Shown here: positions 1 to 11,300 of the stretch, piece by piece
How positions within the stretch are numbered: the first letter of the stretch is position 1
Layout: each line of letters begins with the position of its first letter
NCBI GenBank assembly: GCA_007922195.1
Contig: ML682123.1
Coordinates: 1,354,368-1,418,367 of the forward strand
Direction of reading: 5' to 3'
DNA length: 64,000 nucleotides
From: Podocnemis expansa
Taxonomy: Eukaryota > Chordata > Testudines > Podocnemididae
Position numbers and translations under genes: made by a program
The notes under the pieces: generated by a model
The model's input: only the letters and a program-made list of their open reading frames with translations
Databases searched by the model: none
What the model was told of the DNA's origin: nothing

Positions 1-1290
1 TGTTGGCTTCTAAAGGAAAAGTAATCTCTGTCAGCAGTATTCTCCCCATGACTTGAAATTAGGGGTGTCGTGCAGGTGGATGTCTGGGGGGGTATAGGAG
101 GTGCTCACTCATTTGCTCTAACACTGTTACTAGCTGACAACTGGGGGGTGCAGGTGGAGTGTACAGAAATCCCTGTGTAGCCTCAGTTTTGAGCCTCACT
201 GTGTAGTATTTAAAAAAAAAATCACAGACATGCTCTTTAGATTTTATACACACAGGAAAGGAGAAATCAGAAAAAATGAGAGCTGCCGGTTTTTATGTGC
301 AGATCTGCCTGAAACATAATCTTTGACCTAAAATGCAAATGTCTGGAAACATCATATCCTACTATGTCTGCCATCAACCACAGATGTACATATATCTATT
401 TTATGACAGTTAACGTTTTGTTTGCTTTTGTGTGAAATACACATCAAATGGGGGGTGGGGGGGGCAGAGTAGATGTTTGTGACTATCAAATGCTCCACCC
501 AAGAGGACAGCACCTATTCTTGAATGCAATGATCAGTTTTTTCCTAAATATACCAAAATAAAAATAAGCATAGAGTATATAGGCAAAAGCAAGCTGCTTG
601 TTTTCTATGATTTGATAAACTAACAAAGGGACAAATATTGCAATCCTTACTCCATCAAATTTCCCACTGACTTCATTTAAACTATAGGATCAGGCCCAGC
701 CCAGCAGCTACTTTAGAATGCATAACACTTGCACATCTGTGTATCTTACTAAAATTTAAGGACACATCTATAGCGGACTAATCTCTTCTTGGAAGGAGAA
801 ACAAACTGGAAAAAAAAATCACACTGGGAAAAGGAAAATCTTACAGATTCAAACCTCCTCACAATCAAAAGTGAACTTTGTTGGCCCTCTAAACAAAAGA
901 TTTGTTATCGAAAGCCAAGATTCATTAGCAGGAATAAAGATCTGGCTTAGCCCAGCCATTAGGGAAACAACCATCCCCAGAAACTTTAAGCAAAGAAGCA
1001 GTCACAGGTTTCTCTCTGGGCACTTCAGAGACCCCAGCAAGGTGAAGAAAAGCCCCAACCCCTCCAAAAAAATAAGGTCAAACCTCCCCCAAAATCAGGT
1101 GCAGGGAAAGGGGAGAGGACCTGAGCTGGAGGCTGGAAAGAAGCCCGGGGTGAGGAGCCGAAGTGAAACCACTTCCAGCACTGCAGCTGGAATGCCTGGA
1201 GCAGGGAGCAGGGCAGGACAAAGAGGAGGAGTCTTAAAGTGATACAGACTCCTGGTTTTCTGTGGTAACCCTGAGCCTGACCAGCTCCCA
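1..1290. other. Unrecognised upstream DNA
   Basis: No exon, RNA gene or repeat family could be supported here. The stretch is AT-rich, with short homopolymers (A-run near 210, G-run near 450), and gives way to GC-rich DNA after about 1290. It may hold distal promoter sequence for the gene that follows, but nothing in the sequence shows this. Confidence 0.4.
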
Positions 1291-1299
1291 GCCGATCTT

Positions 1300-1500
1300 C
1301 AGGGCCCCCCAGCTGCTCTGCCGGCCTGGCCCCGCTCCCCACTTTGACAGCCTGGGGCTGCCCGGCCCCGCCCGGCCCCTCCTCCCCCAGCGGCTCAGCT
1401 GATCCGCTCCCCTGGCTGAGCCTCTCCCGGCCCGTGCGCGGGGACTGGAAACCCCTGCGCGGGGAGGGGTTCTAACCTGCGCGGCCGCGCAGGTTGGAGG
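1300..1500 (+). promoter_or_regulatory. CpG-rich promoter region of GTPase copy 1
   Basis: A short block that is very GC-rich and dense in CpG, with GC-box-like strings (CCCGCCC near 1366) and a GCGCGGCCGCGC palindrome-like core near 1480. It is the only such block next to a gene in the window, and it directly precedes the exon-1-like sequence at 1495-1850. This fits a TATA-less CpG-island promoter. The function is inferred from composition and position. The second gene copy lacks an equivalent block. Confidence 0.5.
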
Positions 1501-1850
1501 GAACAGTGCTAGGCAGGTCGTCCTCTCAAGTAAAGGGAGTTGGGGCAAGGCCTTGGATCCTTTCATTAGCTGATTCCACTGGACCTACACAGAAGCAAAG
1601 TCCAGCTGCACTCCCAGGATCAAGTTACGAAACCAACAAGAGCGAAATAGAAACTCAGAAGGAGCTTACTTCCAGTAAGTCCAGGCAGAGGGAGACCCAC
1701 AGACAGCAAAGGAGGAAGAGGGAAAAAAAATCAGAGACAAAGGAAGAATTAACCTCGGTGTCTTCACTCGAGTCTGTTCATCAGGGTGAGCTCCAGGAGC
1801 AGAGTTTGGAGTTGGGGAGCCAAGGGCTGAGTTAGCAGAGCGCTACGGAT
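1495..1850 (+). other. Exon-1-like / 5'UTR block of GTPase copy 1
   Basis: This block is clearly similar to 49025-49400 upstream of the second copy; for example, both contain the run ACTAGCTGATTCCAC-like / TTAGCTGATTCCACTGG and the later GGTGAGCT..AG.AGCAG segment. The similarity continues through 2230 (paired with 49470-50280). A 113-codon open frame (1494-1835) has a weakly similar 80-codon counterpart in copy 2, but the peptides diverge and resemble no known family, so I read the block as non-coding first exon or 5' flank. The first splice donor cannot be placed. Confidence 0.45.
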
Positions 1851-2281
1851 CCGGTCTGAGCAGCACTGACATAGCTGTTGGGGGAGGCGGCAGGACTGTG
1901 CTAGCAGGGACTGCAGATCAGGGCTGAAGGGCAACACTAGAGCTAAAATATATGTGTGAGCCATCTGTGCCTAGGGTAACCCACCTGAAAATGCCAAGAT
2001 CAGTGCAGACTGAAAAAAGGGAGAGCAGGTTCTCTTATACTGGGAGGTAACACTACAGTTGGATTAACCAGTCAGATACAAATGTGCTTCTAGTCCCCCA
2101 GACTGGTTATACAGCTAAAACAGGATGTCACATAACCATCTTTACTGCATTTCAGTCTTCAGCTACCAGTCGGCCACTAGGTCCAGTATATTAGTAACTT
2201 GTTTACAAAACCCTGTTCCCTTCCCCACAAAGCTTTTCTGATCTCCAAAGGGCCAGCCAAGTTGCCAGATCAAAGGACAAG

Positions 2282-2353
2282 ATGATTTCCAACACACCTG
2301 TCAAAAATGTAGCGGAGAGAAAAACTGAGCAGCTGAAGAAGGAGACAGAGCTG
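2282..2353 (+). CDS. RING-exon remnant, copy 1 (exon 1 of ORF)
   Basis: The frame SKDKMIS..T here matches SKDKMIP.T in the intact RING exon of copy 2 (54222-54470). Both exons end in GAG CTG followed by GTGAGA (donor at 2354). Upstream of about 2275 the similarity switches abruptly to intron sequence equivalent to 50275-50310, so the N-terminal zinc-binding half has been deleted. An in-frame ATG at 2282 would give a 24-codon leader that splices in phase 0 to 9476. Whether this ATG is used is inference. Confidence 0.6.
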
Positions 2354-5300
2354 GTGAGATGATAAAGCCTGGTTAAGGGGAAAAGGACCTAAATTGTCAA
2401 GGGAACGCGAGAGCTGATCCAACCCTAGGTCAGGGATTGGCTGGCTCAGGGTGGTGCGGAGTGGGAAATGAGTATTTCCTGCTGAATTTGAGCAGGCTTC
2501 AGCTTCAGCCTGGTTGGCTCAGAGGGGTGGGCAATGGGACTGATGGACTCATAGACAGGAAGGCCAGGCCATCATTATGGTCTAGCCTGACCTTCTCCAC
2601 AAAGCAAGTCACAGACCTTTCCCCCCTGTTGTAATAAACCCCTAACCTGTACCCCAGGCTGCGAGGGAAGGTTAAAAGTCCTTAGGATGTCAGCCAATAG
2701 GACCCAGGGGAAAATTCCTTCTCAACCCCTATATAGACTTGATGACCTCTCAAGATCCCTTCCAGTTTCTATGACTCTATCATTCTTTGGCTGCCATTTA
2801 GACACTGAGCTTGTGGACAAGACTCACCAGATGGACACCTGGAAAGATTCTCTTTAGTAACTCCGAGCCTCTCCAGCTACTGTCCCGTCATTGACCATTG
2901 GGGGTACTTACTATAATAGTTGCAGATGGGCTATGTCCCATTGTAGGCTGTCCCATCATCCCATCCCCTCCATAAACTCATCAAGATCAGTCTTGAATCC
3001 ACTTAGATATGTTGCCCCATTGGAAGGCTGTTCCAGAATATCACTCTTCTGATGGCAAGAAACATTTATATAATTAATATACTTTCAAATGTAAACTTCA
3101 GGATAACCAGTTTTATGTCCATTTGCCTTTCTGCAAACACTGGTGCTGAACTTAAATAGTTCCTTTCCCTCCCTGGCATTATTCTTCTGATGTACTTATA
3201 GACAGCAATCATATCTCTCCTCAGTCTTCTTTTTTGTTAGGTTGAAAAAGCCAGTCTCTTTAAGTCTCCTGTCATAAGGTGTGTTTTCCATTCCTCATAT
3301 CATTCAACAAGCCTGTCTGTACACTTGATACAGTTTGAATTCATCTTTCTTAAATATGGGAGACTAGAACTGCATACAGTAGTCCAGATAAGATCTCAGC
3401 AGTGCCTTGTATAATGATATTAATGCCTTCCTACCTCTAATGGAAATACTTCGTCAGATGCAACCTAGCACCACTTTAGGTTTTTTTCACAGCCACATCA
3501 CCTTGGAGGCTCATAGTTATCCTGTGGTCAGCCAATAGGTCCAGGTCTTTCCTTTCCTCTGTCGCTTCCAAGTGATGTGTCCCCAGTTCATAGCAAAATG
3601 TCTTACTGTTAGTCCCTAAGCATAGGACCTTGAACTTTTCACTATTCGCTTTCATCCCATTTCTATTACTCCAGTTTTCAAGGTTGTCCAGACCTCATAT
3701 GGTATCCCAGACTTTTGCCATATTAGTAATATCTTCCAATTTTGTGTTGCCTGCAAATTTGGTTAGCCCACTCCCACCTCATGTGCCTAGGACACTAATG
3801 AAAATGTTAAATAATATTAGTCCCAAAAGCTGTTCCTGAGGAACTCCACTAGTAACTTCCTTCCAGCCTGATAATTCCCCTTTCAGTATGACTTGCTGTA
3901 GTCTCCTTTTAACCAGTTGATTATCCATCTTTCATTTTCATGTTAACCTCCATCTTTTCCAATTTAACTAATAATTCCCCATGTGAAACCATACCAAGTG
4001 CCTTAAAGAAATCTAAATGAATTAGATCTACTTAATTCCCTTTGTCTAAGAAATCTGTTATATTTTCGGAGAAAGGGACCAGGTTGCTCTGAAAATGATC
4101 TACCTTTTGTAAAGCAGGGCTGTATTCTATCCCAATTATCATTTGTCTCTATGTCCTTTATTGATCTTTGTTTCAAACTTTGCTCCAAGAAAAATTTGTT
4201 CATACAATTGATATTAAATTAACAGATCTCTTATTTCCTGAATCACACTTATTTTCTTTTCTTAAATATTGTTAGTAGATTAGCAATTGTCCAGACACAG
4301 AAAATGATTCATGACTTGTAGGCTATGTCTATATCTGACAGCTTAGTTCAGACTTGCTGGGTATGTCCACACATCTCTTTTATTTTGAAATAACACTGGT
4401 TATTTCAAAATGAAAGTGATTGGGTCCACATGACGTAGTCTTATTTTGAAATGACCAGCTCTGTCATTTCGAAAGAAGAGCCATCATTTTGAAATAGCTT
4501 AAACCTTCTTTAAATCCAAACAGCTGTTATTTTAAAATGGTTATTTTGAAATAACGCCGTTTGGACATGTTATTTCAAAATAATTATTATTTTGAAATAA
4601 CACTTTTGCCCTTCTCCTTCCCAGGGTGCCTTCCATTTAGCCTATATTGGGTGGGGGTGTGGCCCAGGGAGTGGGTCATGTTGCCACACCTCCCATGTTG
4701 CCCCTCTCCTAAGGCAAAATAGCAAGTCCTGTGCTTGGACATACTATTTCGCTTTGAGCTTTTCCTTTAATTTGAATTAACATTTTCTTAACTCAAATGA
4801 ACTTATTTCAAAATAAGGACTTCATTTCAAAATAACTCATTTTGAAATAACTATGTACATGTGGACATAGCCGCTTAGTCCAAACTAAGCAGTTCTGGGT
4901 TAGTTCAAACTAACCATGGGTTAGTTTGAACTAACTGTGGCTTTTTAGTTCAAACTAACCATATTTTTTTAGTTCAAACTAATTTTTTAGTTTGAACTAT
5001 AAAAGCATGGGTAGTTTGCACTGAAAGTTAGCTAGAGAAAGTGGTTAGTTTGAACTAATCACTTAGTTTGAACTTATTTAGGTTGAACTAGCATGGCTAC
5101 ATCATGCTAGTTAGAACTAAAGTTTGAAATAAGTTCGAACTAAGCACTAACTTCGAACTAGCCATGTAAACTAAGTAGTCTTAACTAAGCTTTGCTTAGT
5201 TTGAACTAAAAATTTTTTTAGTTTGAACTAGGCAAAGCCTAGTGTAGACAGGGACCTATTCAGTCCAGATTAAGCCTCCTTAATCTGGACTGTTTTTCTA

Positions 5301-8300
5301 GCATAGACATAGTTTTACAGATTAAGTACAAATCCTTGCTATTGGACTTGCAATTTCACGTGCCAGTTTCCTTAATTTTCTTGGGCGGAGATGACCCACT
5401 CCCTTGAGTTTGGCCCCACTAAGCTGTTTGAATTTGGCTTCCATGGGGTACTATCTACATCTATATGCTTGTTTCCATCAGCCACCTTGCTGCAAGCTTC
5501 TTCTTACACTTAAAAAAATGATGCATAGTTTTTCTCTAGTCATTGGGCCATACCTATATCTTTGATTGTCTCCCAAGAATATTAAAGAAATTGGCCAGGA
5601 AATTCTCAGTTCCTCAGTACTTAGTTGTCCCACTTATTCTTCCCTTAACTTTCTTTTTATTTATATGGCTAAAGAACTTTCTCCTTTTAGGTTTAATTAT
5701 CTCTTCAAGGTTCAGCTCTGCTTGATTTTAACAGTTCTCACTTTTCCCTTCACTTTCCCATATTCCACAGGGAACTTTCCCTCATCCATCCTATCTTCCC
5801 TTCCTTCTAGACTTTCCACTTTCTCTTCATCACTGGTTTGAGATCCTAATTCATTCAGTTTGGCCAGCAAAACTTCCCTTTGGGTTTTTCCCTGGCTGCA
5901 GACTCCAGATAGTTCCTGTAACTTTGATTTCATGTAGTTTCAAGTCTCCTACATACCGTATTCTTGAGCTTTCCAGGCAACCTACTTCCCTGCCTAACTC
6001 CCTAATCTTTTACACGTTGCTCGTTTGGAATCCAGGATCTTAGCAGTAGACTCATTGTGGTTTATCCTTCCATTTAGTTTCAACGGAATTAGCTCATAGT
6101 CAGCTGAACCAACTTGCTCCTCTACAACCAGTTGTTTGCTGAGTTCCTCACCAATTATCAGCACTAAATCTAAACTGGTATCATCTCTAATCAGCTTCAT
6201 GAGTATTTGGTGATGTTCCAAAGAGGTAGCCATGTTAGTCTAGTTCAGCAAAACAAACAAGGAGTCCTGTGGCACTTTTAAAGACAAACAAATTTATTTA
6301 TTGCATAAGCTTTTGTGGGAGAAAATCCCACTTCATCAGATGCTTTGAAGATGGGGAAACTTACAGAATGGGAGGACCATCAATGCAGGGAAATGTAGGT
6401 TATAGGATAAGGTCACACTGTAACAGCAAATCAAAGCAGTTGTTAAGATTCAAACACTGGGGAACAACACATAGAAGAAGATAAGGTCAAATTACTTGTT
6501 GTAATATGAAAAAAAATCCAAATTCCTCATTTAGTCCTGGAGAGACAGAGTCAAATTTGCAAGTGAATGCCAATTTTGCATTTTATCTTTGAAGCCTTGA
6601 TGTGTTATTCATCTACTTCAGTGCAGCCATTAGCAAATCATCATTGGAGTGATCAGGAAGATTGAAGGGCTCACCTACTGGTTTTTGAATGTTGAGATTT
6701 CTGAAGTCAGTTAGTTTTGTGACCATTTATTCAGTTGCACAGAGACTGTCCTGTATGCCCAATAGCTAAGGCAGGGGATGGGGGCATTTTTGGCACGTGG
6801 TGGCATAAATCTTATTGGTAGATGAGCAGGTGAATGAGTGCTTGATGAAGTATTTGCTTTGATTAGGTACTGTGACAGTGCCTCTTGTACAGATACATGG
6901 GCAAAGTTGGCAGTGTGGTTTATTGGAGGGATGTGTGTCTGCTTTAATGGTTCTGGTGTTAGGTTTGTAGTTGTTGCTAAGTATCTGTTTAAGGTTGGGG
7001 GGCTGTCCGTAAGCAAGGAGAGATCTGTCTCCCAAGGCTCGAGAGAGTCAGGAGTTGTCTTGTAGAATCAGCTGTAGATCCTTGAAGATGTGCTGTAGAG
7101 GTCTGACTTGGCAGTTGTAGGATGAGTAGTGGCAATTTGCTGTTTTCTTTCTTGGGCTTCTCCTGTAGTAGTTGACTTTGGGCTACCTGCCTGGCTCTAT
7201 CTGTTTCTTCACGTCCACAGGTGGGTACTGTAGTTTTAAGAATGCTTTATAGAGATCCTAAAGATGTCTGTGTCTGTCTGAAGGATCAGAGCAAATGCAG
7301 TTATATCATAGGGCTTAGCTGTAGACAATGGGTCATGTGGTTTGTTTTGGCTGAAAGCCTGAAGGATGTAGGTAAGTACACCAATCAGTAGGTTTTTGGT
7401 ACAGGATGGTGTTTGTGTGTCCCTCTCTAATTTGTACTGTAGTATCCAGAAAACAGAACTCCTGTGCAGAATATTCCAGGCTTAGTTGGATTGTATTTGA
7501 CCTCATCTTCCTCTATATGCTGTTCCCTAGTGTTTGAATCTAATAACTGCTTTGATTTGCTGTTACTGTGTGACCTGATCCCATGACTTACACTTCCCTG
7601 CATTTATTTTCCTCCCATTCTGTAAGTTCCCCCATCTTCAAAGCACCTGATGAAGTGGGATTTTCTCACACAAATGCTTATGAGATAAATAAATTTTCTA
7701 GTTTTTTTTATAAAGGGCCACCAGATTCCTTGTTTGTTTCATTTGGTGAAGAAATTTGCCCGCTGCCACATCCAGGAATTTCCAGGCCCTATCATTATTA
7801 GTAGTAACACTTCTCCAATCTCTGCCTGGAAAGTCAAAGTTTTGCATTACACATAATCCCCAGTGGGATTTATCTCATTTAAATGTTTAAAAAGGTCTAT
7901 AGCTGTCTCAGAACCTCATCCTAGACCCCAAGCTTTATCCCCAGGCAGCTTCTGGTAGTTTTCTTCCCCAAAGTGATCCTGACCCAAACAGATTCTGTTT
8001 TATCCATTCCATCACTTAATTTCCTTCCACTCCAGCTGGTCATTAAAACACAATGCTATGCCACTGTATTCCCCTCCCCAGTGAGTTGCAGTTCAAGGGT
8101 TCAAAAGCAACAAACACTGAGAGACAGGTAACAGATAAGGCAGATTTATTAGCTAATATACTGCTTAACAACCCAGCTATTAGTCATACCAGTGAAAGTG
8201 CTGAAGACAGAATGAAATTAGGAATTACATAGCTTATGTCCCTTCAGTAGTCAGGGACCCCAGGCAATGGGGGCTTCAGCAGGAGGGTATGTTGTTCGAG

Positions 8301-11300
8301 CACTTCTGCATGAGATCGTACAGTGAAGTTCAATGAGGCCAGGGAATAAGTCAATAATTATAGCCCATGAGTTTCTTTGTTTCATAGGGAAGGGGTGATC
8401 AGGCCCTCCCCTTGTCATGGAGACTGCTGCTGATGCATTTTAATCACTACTATCAAAAATCTAATAGTTACCTAAACATTATAACTTCTACAGATTATTC
8501 CTTGATCACTTTGTTTACTACGTCATCTGGCAGAGTGGAAATGTGTCTGGGGTCCCTCCACTGCCCACTAATGCTTCACCATCACAAAATCATCCATTTG
8601 CCCTATGTCCACCATCATTGCCTTTCTTTTGTACTTCCTGTACTCCAGTCATCTCTGTGACTGAACCATGTTTTTGTCATCCCTACGATATCTGATTTTA
8701 ATACCATATCCATAGTTCTAGTTCTGCCATTTTGTCACGCAGGCTTCTTGCCTAGCTGTGCAGACATCATATTATTTCCACTTGCATTTACCAAGATTTC
8801 TCACTCAAGTAGGCACAGTCATTTTAGAGCCTGATTCTTAGTATTCGTGGCCTTAGCTCTATCATTCCTCTTGTCATTCATTCTCCAAACCTCTCTCATT
8901 TCTCTTCTATTGTGGTATCTTCTCCTACTTCATTTTCTGCCTCCTCCCTGTTAGAATCAGGTATGAAGATTCCATGACCAACAACCAGGACTCCTAGTTT
9001 AAAGCTTTCTTTTTCCATTCTGCCAACACCATCCTGGAAGTTTATCTCATTCTCTGCTCAGATGGAGTCCATCCCATGAGAAGAATCTTCTGTCTGCAAA
9101 CCCCTCTCAGTGGGCAAACATCCCAAGTCCTTCTTAGCCCCACTGCCTGAGCCATCTGTTGATCATCATCTTGTCTCACCTTTGCTGTCTTTCTCCAGGG
9201 ACAGGAAGAATCCTGCTGAAGGTCATTTGAGTGTCTGGATGTTTTATACATCTTTCCTAGCCTGGCGCTGTTTCCCATGCTGTGTGCCAACAAGAATCTG
9301 AGGGGGAGGGGGTCTTTCCACTCCAGGGAGAGCTTACTCTGATGTGGCCCCAGGGCAGGGGACTGGCTGGCTCAGAATTTGGGGATGAGGCATGTGGGCT
9401 TTGATTTGGGGTGCAGGGAACTGGCCAATTCAAAGGTTAGGGTCCAATCTGTCACCTGCTCTGTTCCTGCATCAGGGGCCAGGGCACCCAGTTCAGCTGG
9501 TGTATCTGGATAAGGAGGGAGGTCTAAGCCTGGATGAGGAGGCCCTGAGTCAATGCCTGGAGCAGGGTGATGTGGGAGATGCCCCCGTATGCCTGCTGTC
9601 GATCATCGGGGAGCAGCGTGGGGGCAAATCCTTCCTGCTGAACTACCTGCTTCGTCGGTTCAGGAGCCTGGTAAGTGTAAACAGGGGCAGGAGTGAGCTG
9701 TGGGTGTGAATGACCCCATCTTGCCCCCTGATGGAAGGCTCAGAGCTGCACATGTATCTGTGAATGGCCATGCCCCTTCCCCAAAAAGGTTTAGACAGCT
9801 GGAATCGTGGCTGGACACAAGTGTGTTTTGCTGTCTGTCCATCTTGAATGCAGCATTTTTCTGACCCTCTATCTTGACAGCAGTGTGTCTATTCGTCTAT
9901 CAAATTTTTGGCACCCCAGTCACCATGGATTCCTCCCCATCCCATGCTTGTACAATTACTCCTGTCCCCCTCACAGGGTTTTCAGCAAGAAGTGGGAGGA
10001 AACCAATCCCCTCTCCCACCCTGCACTGACCTCTCCCTACATGCCCCCAACAGGAGGCCAGTGAAGAGTCATGGATGGGCCAGGAAGATGAGCCACTGGA
10101 GGGATTTGAGTGGCGTGCTGATGAACAGCGGGTCACTAAGGGGTTGTGGGCATGGAGTCAGCCCTTCTGGGTCCCAGCCAAGGATGGTAAGGTAAGTGGC
10201 GTGGAGTGGGAGTGCTAAGGAATAGGGGAGGGGTCATGAGGATGTGTAGAGGGGTGGGAACAGAGGGAAAGAGGGAGAGAAGGAGGTAGGGAAATGTTGG
10301 GCAGGAGGCCCCAGAGGAACCTGACAGGATAGATAATGAGGAAATTGAAAAGAGCAAAAAGAGGGAAATAACATAGGGCCCCATGGGAACAAGATGCCAG
10401 GTGCCATCAGAGTTTAGTAGGAGGCAACCTGTAGGTTACAGAGAGGTCATAAGTGGCTGGACAAAATGAGGAGCTGACCTCTGGCCATCACTCTTGTCCC
10501 CCAGGTAGCCGTGCTGCTGGTCGATACCGAGGGTTCCATGGACATTGAAAGTAACAAGGAGACCAGCATCAAACTCTCTGCCTTGTCCATGCTGCTCAGC
10601 TCCTACCAGGTTGGAGTTGGGGAAGGGCACCAGGGGGTGCTGTGCTGGAGGCAGTGAGGTGTGGGGCACAGCAGCAAGTGCTATGCACATGGGAATGGGA
10701 TAGGGGCTCCTTGGAGTAATGTCTAGTAGCAGACATGGCTGGCCTTGACGTCTTGTGTGGCACTAGGAGGTACTGGGCTAGTGTTATGTGTCTGTGGGGT
10801 GGCCTGGGCCAACTGTTCTTACTCATGATTATAGCTCTGTCTGCGTCCTGACTATTTGCAGATACTGAATATTTCCAGATGGGTGAAGGACCCAGATCTC
10901 GAATACCTAGAGGTGAGGTTGTGCAGCATGGGGCTGAACATGGCGGTGCCAGGTTTTCCATTGGCCCCACAGGGTTATGACATGCTCTATAAGTCCTGTT
11001 GTGAGCAGAGGCATAGAGAGAGAAACAACTTTCCCATGGACCGAGGAGGGATTTGATAGCAACCTTCAACTACTTGAAGGGTTGCTCCAAGGAGGATGGA
11101 GCTCAACTGCTCTCAGTAGTAACAGAGGACAGAATGAGGAGCAATGGTTTCAAGTTACAGCTGGGGAGGTCCAGGCTGGATATCAGGAAAAACTTTCTTA
11201 CTAAGTGAGTGGTGAAGCATTGGAATAAGCTATCTAGGGAGGTGGTGAAATCTCTGTCTTTGGAGGTGTTTAAGGCCCAGCTGGACAAAATCATGACTGG

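Larger units (their letters stand above)
2545..9365 (-). mobile_element. CR1 LINE, near full length, antisense in copy 1 intron
   Basis: A reverse-strand CR1 in segments 2545-4318, 5318-6213, 7741-8085 and about 8600-9365. The 3' end (left) carries the AATAAACCCCTAACCTGTA and GACC..CTCAAGATCCCTTCC-type strings seen, reverse-complemented, at 17160-17580. RT pieces lie at 3000-4200, endonuclease pieces at 5712-6233, and ORF1 pieces near 9040-9300. Subtracting inserts leaves about 4.3 kb, equal to the sense CR1 at 12860-17582. It is interrupted by a TIR element, a Penelope-like element and an LTR-like insert. Frames are broken throughout. Confidence 0.85.

Noticed and set aside
1025..1566. Arginine- and proline-rich frames over the CpG-rich block
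   Set aside because: Composition effect in a CpG island; no counterpart in copy 2.
9392..9475. Upstream extension of the P-loop frame to an ATG at 9392
   Set aside because: The TGCATCAG acceptor at 9475 and the paralogous exon border at 62530 show that this part is intron.
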